6,006 nucleotides of DNA from Acidobacteriaceae bacterium (GTDB lineage Bacteria; Acidobacteriota; Terriglobia; Terriglobales; Acidobacteriaceae). Each line of letters begins with the position of its first letter. Position 1 is the first letter of the stretch. Shown piece after piece: positions 1 to 5,217 of the stretch. A program made the position numbers and the translations under genes. The notes under the pieces were generated by a model that made no database searches, was not told the DNA's origin, and saw nothing but the letters and a program-made list of their open reading frames with translations. The stretch is taken from NCBI GenBank assembly GCA_003164255.1, contig PLST01000385.1:1-6006 (forward strand), given 5' to 3'.

Positions 1-2128
1 CGCGGTCGAGCATCATCAGGTCGGCGAGCTCGCCGATGATGATGACGATGTAGGGCAGCGGCTCCTCGTCTTCGCCTTCGTCGAAGAGCGAGGGCATGAC
101 GCCCTCAAAGAGCTTGTTGTACTGGTCGATGTTGCGGACGCTGCGCGAGGCGAGCAGCTTGAGACGACGCTCCATTTCGCGCACGGCGTTGCGTAGAGCG
201 TTGGCAGCGAGCTTGGGCTCAGTGATGATGGGCGTGAAGAGATGCGGAATGCCCTCGTACATGCCGAGTTCCACGCGCTTGGGGTCGACGAGGATCAGGC
301 GCACCTGCGACGGCGTGGTGCGGAAGAGCAGGCTCATGATCATGGCGTTGATGGCCACCGACTTACCTGAGCCCGTGGATCCGGCGATGAGCACATGGGG
401 CATCGCGTTCAGGTCGGCTGTGACGATGCGGCCGTTGATGTCTTTGCCCATGGCCAGGGTGAGCCGCGATTTTGCCTTGGCGAAGGTTTCGCTCTCGAGC
501 ACGTCGCGCAGATGGATGGTTTCGCGCTCGTGATTGGGGACCTGGATGCCAACGGTATTTTTGCCGGCCATACGTTCGATCAAAATGCTCTCGGCGCGCA
601 TGGCGAGACAAAGGTCGTCGCCCAGACCGGTGACGCGGGAATACTTCACACCATTCTCGAGCTTGAACTCATAGGTCGTGACCATGGGGCCGGGATTGAT
701 CTGCACCACCTGGCCGCGCACACCGAATTCGGCGCACTTTTCGACGAGGACCTTGGCTTCTTCGCGGAGTTCGTCTTCGCGCACCTTCTGCGGGCCTTCG
801 CCGGCAAGGAGCAACGTGCTGGGCGGCAGCTTGAATCCGCTGACGTTCTTGGGAGCAACGGTGGCCGAGCGCACTTCAGCATCGGCGCGGCCGTGAATGG
901 CGATTTCGTCCGAGGCCCAGGGGGTGGGGGCGGCAGCTGCGGGAACGGGTTCGAGGCGTAGTGCGACGGGACGAACAGGCGCTTGCGGCGGGGCGACAGA
1001 GCGGTCGTCAGGAAAGCGCGCGGCTGCGGGCTGCTGCATGGAAACAACATTCTGCGCAGGAAGACTGGATGGCTGCGCGGGGCCGTGGCTTGCTGCTTCC
1101 GCTTCAGCGCGTTCCCAGATGCTGCGGCGCTGAGTGATGGGGATGATTTCTTCAGCGGGCCTGACAGCAGACTCGCCGCGGGACTGGGCCGATGCCGAGG
1201 CGGCCGAAGCTGGCTGATTCGGATCGGCTGCTTCGAGCGGCGCACGGCGGAAGGCCGGGACGTCGTCGAGTGGGTCAGGTTGGGCGAGTTGGGCGGCGCG
1301 CTTGCGGCGATTGAAGAAAGCAGCCAGAAGGCCGGGGCGGCGGACGGATTCTTCGTGGTCCGGCTCGGCGTCAGAGTTAGGGCCTGCGGCTGGGATGGGG
1401 CCGGCGGCTGGGCTGAACTCAAGAGTCGACGGCGGTGCGTAATCGCGATCGCGGTTGGATACGCCGACCATTCCCTGCTCGAATTCCTTTTCTTCGCGTT
1501 GTTCGGCACGCTGCTCGCGCCAGTTCTTCCAGCGGTCGAGCGCGCTTTGCAGATGGAGCCAGTAATTCTCCACGGCTTCTTTGATGACCCAGAAGCTGAT
1601 GGCAGAGGCGAAGTAGAGGCCGGCAAGGGCAAACGCGGCGGCCACCAGCCAGGCGCCCTGGATGTTGAGGTAGCTGACCAGAAGCCCGGCCATGAGGCGG
1701 CCAAGTACGCCTTCCACGGGGACCATGTGCATCCAGCGCCAATGCCAGGGCGTGAGGCCAAAGGCTGCGGGCAGAAAGGTGAGGGCGAGCAGCGTTCCCA
1801 TCCAGCGCAGCAGCGCCGAGCCGCTGGGGCGGGAGCGCATCCAGGAGTAGCCGATGCCGCCGAGCCACAAGGGCAAGAGGAAGGCAGTGAGGCCAAGCGT
1901 CTGGAGGAGGAGATCGCTGAGATACGAACCGAAGGGGCCAATCCAGTTGTGCACGGCATATGTGCCGGCGGAATCGGAGACGGTGGCCGTGTTCAGCGAG
2001 GGATCAGTGGCGTGGTAGGTGGCGAGCGCGAAAAAAACGAGGAGCGAGACCAGCAGCAGCACAAGCCCCAGGAACAGGTTCAGGGGGCGGCTTCGCGTTG
2101 GCGAGAGAACAATGCGAATGGGCTTCAT
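1..2128 (-). CDS. ftsK: DNA translocase FtsK (N-terminal 709 residues; C-terminus beyond left edge)
   Basis: This is a membrane-anchored, ATP-driven DNA pump that acts at the division septum to clear chromosome ends. The frame is open for 709 codons from ATG 2128 and runs off the window. Hydrophobic segments lie at about residues 16-37, 70-93, 104-124 and 143-182, matching the usual four-helix N-terminal domain. A charged stretch (190-218) and a Pro/Ala-rich linker (about 235-405) follow. The motor alpha domain starts near 435 and contains PGPMVTTYE (479-487). Walker A is GSTGSGKS (583-590), followed by LILVDPKRVELGMYEGIPHL (611-630). The Walker B region reads LPYIVIIIGELADLMM (691-706), with Gly699 where family members normally have Asp. 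The rest of the motor and the gamma domain are outside the window. Start 2128 puts MKPIRIVLSPTRSRPLN just before the first helix, but in-frame ATGs at 2167 and 2245 also exist and no start has a well-spaced Shine-Dalgarno. The family call is very secure; the start is less so. Confidence 0.96.
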   Translation of the reverse strand, partial: MKPIRIVLSPTRSRPLNLFLGLVLLLVSLLVFFALATYHATDPSLNTATVSDSAGTYAVHNWIGPFGSYLSDLLLQTLGLTAFLLPLWLGGIGYSWMRSRPSGSALLRWMGTLLALTFLPAAFGLTPWHWRWMHMVPVEGVLGRLMAGLLVSYLNIQGAWLVAAAFALAGLYFASAISFWVIKEAVENYWLHLQSALDRWKNWREQRAEQREEKEFEQGMVGVSNRDRDYAPPSTLEFSPAAGPIPAAGPNSDAEPDHEESVRRPGLLAAFFNRRKRAAQLAQPDPLDDVPAFRRAPLEAADPNQPASAASASAQSRGESAVRPAEEIIPITQRRSIWERAEAEAASHGPAQPSSLPAQNVVSMQQPAAARFPDDRSVAPPQAPVRPVALRLEPVPAAAAPTPWASDEIAIHGRADAEVRSATVAPKNVSGFKLPPSTLLLAGEGPQKVREDELREEAKVLVEKCAEFGVRGQVVQINPGPMVTTYEFKLENGVKYSRVTGLGDDLCLAMRAESILIERMAGKNTVGIQVPNHERETIHLRDVLESETFAKAKSRLTLAMGKDINGRIVTADLNAMPHVLIAGSTGSGKSVAINAMIMSLLFRTTPSQVRLILVDPKRVELGMYEGIPHLFTPIITEPKLAANALRNAVREMERRLKLLASRSVRNIDQYNKLFEGVMPSLFDEGEDEEPLPYIVIIIGELADLMMLDR

Positions 2129-2302
2129 GACGGGGCGCTTTATCCTCTGGGACCGCCGCACTAGCATCCGGGACGAACTCGGCCGGAAAGCCGGCAGTAC
2201 GACGAGTAAAAATCCCAGAGCAAGTTTTATTATCCCCGGCTGCATTGTGGATTCCGTGGACGATAGAGGAGGGGGAACCTTGTTGTGGACCCCCGGCGAA
2301 AC
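2129..2302. other. Intergenic region between vapC and ftsK
   Basis: These 174 bases separate the vapC stop from the chosen ftsK start. Read on the minus strand, the ftsK frame stays open upstream of 2128, with in-frame ATGs at 2167 and 2245. A longer FtsK N-terminus (39 extra residues, including the hydrophobic run IIKLALGFLLVVLPAF) is therefore possible. A short imperfect inverted repeat (GGGGG 2271-2275 with CCCCC 2290-2294) lies just after vapC but has no T-run, so it is only a weak terminator candidate. The ftsK promoter probably lies here. A GATAAT-like hexamer (about 2231-2236, minus strand) is present, but I cannot find a convincing -35 partner. Confidence 0.4.
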
Positions 2303-2719
2303 CTACGGCATGATGCCTTCGGCGCGCAGAAGTTGGATGCAGCACTTGAGGCCTTGATCGTAGGTCAGGATGTCGTAGTGCAATCGGACGGCGACGGCGC
2401 AGATGTGGATGTCGATGGATCCGCATTCGACGCCGCGGCTGCGGCAGAGATTGAAGAGACGGGCGGCTTCGACGAAGTCCTCAGCCGCGATTGTTTCGTC
2501 GGGAAATGGATCGAGGAGATTCTTCAGCTTTGTGAACCGCGCTTTGTCCCTGACGCCGGAAAGTATCTCCTGCCGGATTGGGCCGAGCATGATGGCGCGG
2601 CCGTCGCGAATCGCCTCCTGTAATTGCGCGATCATTCGCAGTTCGTCTGGCGGCAGATTCGCTTGGTTCGGACGGCGGAGCGCAAGCGACCACGCGCAGG
2701 TGTCGACGATCGTCTTCAT
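2303..2719 (-). CDS. vapC: VapC-type PIN-domain ribonuclease toxin
   Basis: This 138-residue protein has the normal length for VapC toxins, which are Mg2+-dependent endoribonucleases that cut RNA (often tRNA or rRNA) when freed from their antitoxin. The PIN-domain acidic residues are all visible: Asp6 in IVDTCAWS, Glu51 in IRQEILSG, Asp103 in SIDIHICAVA and Asp121 in LTYDQGL. The toxin therefore looks catalytically intact. The ATG overlaps the TGA of the upstream antitoxin gene as ATGA (2716-2719), the usual arrangement for translational coupling in vapBC. The stop is TAG at 2305-2303. The RNA target cannot be told from sequence. Expression is expected to follow the vapB promoter and operator at 2951-2981. 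Confidence 0.93.
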   Translation of the reverse strand: MKTIVDTCAWSLALRRPNQANLPPDELRMIAQLQEAIRDGRAIMLGPIRQEILSGVRDKARFTKLKNLLDPFPDETIAAEDFVEAARLFNLCRSRGVECGSIDIHICAVAVRLHYDILTYDQGLKCCIQLLRAEGIMP

Positions 2720-2937
2720 TCTTCATCAAGCTCGATGCGATCGAGCTTGCGCACCTTCTTGTAATCGTAGGTGGGGTCGTAGTCGATGGTGCCGAAGTGG
2801 TCGAGGATCTCGAGCTGCTTGCGGCGGCGGATGTACTCGTCGAGTGCGGCGGTGACGGCTTCCCTTTTGGTGGCGTGGTTGCCGATGCGACGGGCCTCGT
2901 TGATCAGGTTATCGTCCAGGGCCAGGTTGGTCGGCAT
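2716..2937 (-). CDS. vapB: VapB-type antitoxin
   Basis: This 73-residue antitoxin gene sits directly upstream of the PIN toxin and overlaps it by four bases. The N-terminal half (MPTNLALDDNLINEARRIG, then TKREAVTAALDEYIRR) has the short beta-strand plus two-helix layout of the VapB family of DNA-binding antitoxins (like PF09957). The C-terminal part (ILDHFGTIDYDPTYDYKKVR, about residues 46-65) resembles the toxin-wrapping tail of that family. The frame is open upstream to a possible start at 2967, but ATG 2937 is preferred. It has GAGGTG five bases upstream, it begins the family-like sequence, and an earlier start would place coding sequence across the operator repeats. VapB proteins normally neutralise the toxin and repress their own operon as dimers with VapC. 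Confidence 0.92.
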   Translation of the reverse strand: MPTNLALDDNLINEARRIGNHATKREAVTAALDEYIRRRKQLEILDHFGTIDYDPTYDYKKVRKLDRIELDEE

Positions 2938-2942
2938 GGCTA

Positions 2943-2948
2943 CACCTC
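2943..2948 (-). promoter_or_regulatory. Ribosome binding site of vapB
   Basis: On the minus strand this reads GAGGTG, five bases before ATG 2937. It decides the vapB start in favour of 2937 over the upstream in-frame start at 2967, which would include ten extra residues encoded within the operator. Confidence 0.7.
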
Positions 2949-2950
2949 GC

Positions 2951-2981
2951 AATGTGTAGAATATCACACATTAGAATGTGT
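2951..2981. promoter_or_regulatory. Three-half-site palindromic operator upstream of vapBC
   Basis: Three identical 7-base half-sites occur in alternating orientation on the plus strand: AATGTGT (2951-2957), ACACATT (2966-2972) and AATGTGT (2975-2981). The second and third form a perfect inverted repeat with a 2-base spacer. The first and second form an inverted repeat with an 8-base spacer. The array ends 13 bases before the vapB start, just beyond its ribosome binding site. This is where ribbon-helix-helix or AbrB-like antitoxins autoregulate their operon. Binding by VapB is inferred. The vapBC promoter should lie within or just upstream (the AT-rich tract at 2986-3012), but I could not place a convincing -35/-10 pair. 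Confidence 0.75.
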
Positions 2982-3084
2982 AGGCATAACATATTTAAAT
3001 TGTTTAAGTTGCTGCGTATTAAGCCTTATGCTATCTAACCAATCGCAAAAAACCCGATGGATGGGAGGCGTGAGTTCGATCATT

Positions 3085-3113
3085 CCCTGGTCCCCAAATG
3101 CAAGGGACCAGGG
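3085..3113. repeat. Perfect 10-bp inverted repeat (hairpin)
   Basis: CCCTGGTCCC (3085-3094) and GGGACCAGGG (3104-3113) are exact reverse complements around a 9-base loop. On the plus strand a T5 run (3123-3127) follows about ten bases later, too far away for a standard intrinsic terminator. No T-run follows directly on the minus strand either. It is probably part of an intergenic repeat rather than a simple terminator. Confidence 0.7.
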
Positions 3114-3167
3114 GCACCCTCATTTTTCGTGAGATGGGCGAAAAGCAACCGCAGATCCTTCGGCTAC

Positions 3168-3192
3168 GATTGGCGCAAAATGCGCGCCAATC
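3168..3192. repeat. Perfect 9-bp inverted repeat 25 bases after uppP stop
   Basis: GATTGGCGC (3168-3176) and GCGCCAATC (3184-3192) pair perfectly around a 7-base loop. In the direction of uppP transcription the hairpin begins 25 bases after the TAA. This is the position of a transcript-end structure, but no U-tract follows it, so a Rho-independent terminator is not supported. Short CTACG copies flank the stem on both sides (3164-3168 and 3192-3196). It could act as an RNA 3'-end stabiliser or be part of a mobile or dispersed palindromic element. Confidence 0.65.
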
Positions 3193-3217
3193 TACGCTGG
3201 AGATGACAGTCAAGAAT

Positions 3218-4099
3218 TTAAAGGCCGATCAGCTTTGCGCCCCAGATGAGTAAAGCGGTGCCGAGCAGGATGCGATAGAGAGCGAACATGGCGAAACCGT
3301 GCTTGCGCACCCAGAAAAGGAACCACTCGACCACGCCCAGGGCCACGATGAAGGAAACCGCCAAGCCGATGATCAGCACGATCCAGCGTTCCCCATTCAT
3401 GACCACATGAGCAGCGGCCGCGGTGGCAGCATCAGCTGACTTGCTGACATGGATTTCCTTGAAGAGGTCCCAAAGCGTGGCGGCGACCATGGTGGGGATC
3501 GAGAGCAGGAAACTGAATTCGAGGGCAGCGGGGCGGCTGAGGCCAACCATTTGTCCGGCGGCGATGGTGGACATGGAACGCGAGGTGCCGGGAAAAATGG
3601 CCGAAAGCGACTGGCAGAGGCCGATCCAGATGGCCTGCATGAGAGTCATGTCTTCAACGTGGCCCGTAGCGGCTTCATAGCGGCTGGTGCGGGAGTCGAT
3701 GATCCACATGATGAACCCGCCAATGATGAGCGCCAGCGCCATGGCGGTAAGACTGGCCAGATTCCGCTCGCTCCACTTCCGCAGCAGGAGAGCGGGCACA
3801 GACGTGACCATGAAGGCGATGAGGGTGAGCGAGATGGGATGCGTGAACCAGTTGCTGCGGCCGTCGTCGCCCTCGGGAAACGTGCGGAGGAAGTCGACGA
3901 TGCGGGAAAGGAACAAGATGATGAGCGCGACGATGGCGCCGAGTTGGATGACGATGGTGTACATCTTCCAGTAGGCATCGTCGAGGGGAATCCTCATGAG
4001 CGCTTCGGTTATGCGCAGGTGCGCGGTAGAGCTAACCGGAAGAAACTCGGTCAGGCCTTCAACAATCCCCAGGATGATGGACTGGATGTACGGATTCAA
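3218..4099 (-). CDS. uppP: Undecaprenyl-diphosphatase UppP (BacA family)
   Basis: This integral membrane phosphatase converts undecaprenyl pyrophosphate to the monophosphate, recycling the lipid carrier for peptidoglycan and other envelope polymers. Overexpression in this family gives bacitracin resistance. The 293-residue protein has both family signatures: EGLTEFLPVSSTAHL (14-28), with Glu14, Glu18, Ser23, Ser24 and His27, and PGTSRS (170-175), with Arg174. Several hydrophobic segments are visible (about 45-66, 90-105, 115-134, 153-165, 195-210, 237-262 and 268-292). A polar, Ala-rich loop (about 214-236) makes it a little longer than the roughly 270 residues usual for the family. The start is TTG: the next in-frame codons upstream lead to a TAG (4117-4115) with no ATG between, and GGAGG lies four bases before the TTG. 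The gene begins 58 bases after the SH3-protein stop, so co-transcription is plausible. Confidence 0.96.
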   Translation of the reverse strand: MNPYIQSIILGIVEGLTEFLPVSSTAHLRITEALMRIPLDDAYWKMYTIVIQLGAIVALIILFLSRIVDFLRTFPEGDDGRSNWFTHPISLTLIAFMVTSVPALLLRKWSERNLASLTAMALALIIGGFIMWIIDSRTSRYEAATGHVEDMTLMQAIWIGLCQSLSAIFPGTSRSMSTIAAGQMVGLSRPAALEFSFLLSIPTMVAATLWDLFKEIHVSKSADAATAAAAHVVMNGERWIVLIIGLAVSFIVALGVVEWFLFWVRKHGFAMFALYRILLGTALLIWGAKLIGL

Positions 4100-4103
4100 G
4101 AAG

Positions 4104-4108
4104 CCTCC
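4104..4108 (-). promoter_or_regulatory. Ribosome binding site of uppP, supporting a TTG start
   Basis: The minus strand reads GGAGG, four bases before the TTG at 4099-4097. An in-frame TAG at 4117-4115 closes the frame just upstream. Together these fix the uppP start as TTG. Confidence 0.7.
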
Positions 4109-4157
4109 AGCGAACTATAGCGGGTTTGCCAGGAGCCAGGGGATTGGGGGGCCCGGC

Positions 4158-5201
4158 TCACTCCTGGTCAATCCCGTAGACAGGAATGCCTTCATCCAAT
4201 TTGTACACCAGCGCTCCGGCCCGCCAAGCATAATCTGTGCCGCTAAAGTGATCTTTCAGCCTGTTGGCGAGTTCGTGGGCATGATTCAGCGCATTTTGAC
4301 TCTTTTTGTCGTCTCCGTTGGCGCTAAACATGTCTTTCAGGACGGCCTGACGATAGACGGCCTCATAGAGTGCGCGGGCGGTGCGGGGCCCGTCGGGGTG
4401 CTCGTCGGCATACTTTTCGTAGATCTCTGATTCCTTCTCAGGACATTGCACCGCTCCCTGCCAGTCACCGCAGAGTCTGTTGTCAATCAGGTCAAAGGCG
4501 GCGAGGTCAGCCTGGCGGGTGTGCGGATAATACTTGATGACCTTCTTGAGGCCGTCATCGTCCATTTGCTCCCGCATATACGGGTCCTTCTCGTGGGAGG
4601 AACGCAGCGTGGAGGCATCGGCCTTTTCAATCTGCCACTGGATGTCGGCCGAGCGCCACGCGGCTTCAGGCACCAGGGGCGAGTTGGGGAACATCTCCGT
4701 AAGGCGGCGGTAGAGCAGACGTGCGCTCTGGGCCGCGTTGACAGGGCCGCGCGGGTCAGAGGCGAGGGATTCCTGGTTGGCGGCTGCGCCCATCAGGATC
4801 TGGTCGCCGTTGGGAGTGTTTTCAATCACGACACCCTTGGACTGCATCCAGCCGGAGATGGGCGGCGGGGTATCGTTGGCGTCTCCAATGAGCGGGGTGT
4901 CTTTGCTTTCCTTCACTTCCTCAATGTCGGTGTTGGCGTACACCCGGATCCATGGGCCGCTTTTCTCTGCCATCACCATTTCGCGGCCGATCTGCACGCG
5001 GTCAACCTTTTGCGAATTCTTGTCGGCGGCGACATAGAGCCAGGTGACCTGGAGGGCTGTGGCGCGCGGGCCGGCGAGGGGCTTTTCAAGCTGGGGCTGC
5101 TTCTTCTGGGCAAAGGCGGGCGCGGTAGCGCACAGCAGCGCGAGCGAGAGCGTGAGGGCGCGGGCGGCGAGGATGCGGGGATGAGTCACAACTGGAATCA
5201 T
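4158..5201 (-). CDS. Secreted SH3-domain protein with TPR-like helical C-terminal region
   Basis: This 347-residue protein has no name I recognise. It begins with a signal peptide: Arg-containing start, hydrophobic core about 15-28, and cleavage likely after Ala29-Phe30-Ala31. Cys24 is not in a lipobox because Leu precedes it, so the mature protein should be soluble in the periplasm or outside. Residues about 45-125 resemble a bacterial SH3 domain (WLYVAADKNSQKVDRVQIG, then GPWIRVYA and ISGWMQSKGVV), a fold often used to bind cell-wall peptides. Residues about 155-335 are helical and TPR-like in character (ARLLYRRLTEMFPNSPLVPE, EIYEKYADEHPDGPRTARAL), similar in style to YbgF or BamD-type repeats. 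Cys244 and Cys253 could form a disulfide. ATG 5201 is the only start codon in the 16-base gap after the upstream dehydratase stop, and it has no clear Shine-Dalgarno, so translational coupling is likely. The frame extends further upstream, but that part lies over the dehydratase gene. The SH3 and helical readings are from pattern only. Confidence 0.85.
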   Translation of the reverse strand: MIPVVTHPRILAARALTLSLALLCATAPAFAQKKQPQLEKPLAGPRATALQVTWLYVAADKNSQKVDRVQIGREMVMAEKSGPWIRVYANTDIEEVKESKDTPLIGDANDTPPPISGWMQSKGVVIENTPNGDQILMGAAANQESLASDPRGPVNAAQSARLLYRRLTEMFPNSPLVPEAAWRSADIQWQIEKADASTLRSSHEKDPYMREQMDDDGLKKVIKYYPHTRQADLAAFDLIDNRLCGDWQGAVQCPEKESEIYEKYADEHPDGPRTARALYEAVYRQAVLKDMFSANGDDKKSQNALNHAHELANRLKDHFSGTDYAWRAGALVYKLDEGIPVYGIDQE

Positions 5202-5217
5202 AGGTGAAACGACGCTT

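Larger units (their letters stand above)
2982..3217. other. Gene-free region between vapBC and uppP
   Basis: This stretch holds an AT-rich tract (about 2986-3012), which likely contributes to the vapBC promoter, and two perfect hairpins described separately. Beyond these I see no gene. A 60-residue minus-strand frame (3213-3031) shows no family resemblance, has many Arg, Cys and Pro residues and runs through both hairpins, so I do not call it. The stretch from about 3084 to 3215 resembles dispersed intergenic repeats that I recall from acidobacterial genomes; copy number has to be checked in the full genome. Confidence 0.5.

Noticed and set aside
646..1959. 437-codon minus-strand open frame in another phase
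   Set aside because: It overlaps ftsK in a different frame and is a Pro/Ser/Ala-rich product with no family features, produced by the composition of the FtsK linker region.
983..2164. 393-codon plus-strand open frame
   Set aside because: It lies antisense to ftsK, whose own frame gives clear membrane and motor motifs. The plus-strand product is Gly/Arg/Glu-rich with no recognisable domain; this is a GC-driven shadow.
3070..3113. tRNA-like fragment (GAGTTCGATC near 3072)
   Set aside because: No complementary T-stem, acceptor or anticodon arm can be drawn around it.
3168..3192. Rho-independent terminator for uppP
   Set aside because: The stem is strong and well placed, but no U-tract follows on the minus strand, so it is listed only as an inverted repeat.
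3031..3213. 60-codon minus-strand open frame in the uppP-vapB gap
   Set aside because: It spans both hairpins and has no recognisable domain and an unusual composition; it is more likely a chance frame in a non-coding repeat.
4112..4117. TATAGT hexamer as a -10 box in front of uppP
   Set aside because: No -35-like hexamer lies about 17 bases upstream and it would leave a leader of only a few bases before the ribosome binding site.
3449..4120. 223-codon plus-strand open frame
   Set aside because: Exact antisense to uppP, with a highly charged product without a family match.
5126..5135. Lipobox at Cys24 of the SH3 protein
   Set aside because: The residue before Cys is Leu, not Gly/Ala/Ser, and a normal AFA cleavage site follows, so signal peptidase I processing is more likely.
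4446..5207. 253-codon plus-strand open frame
   Set aside because: Antisense to the SH3 protein gene, with no domain or ribosome binding evidence.
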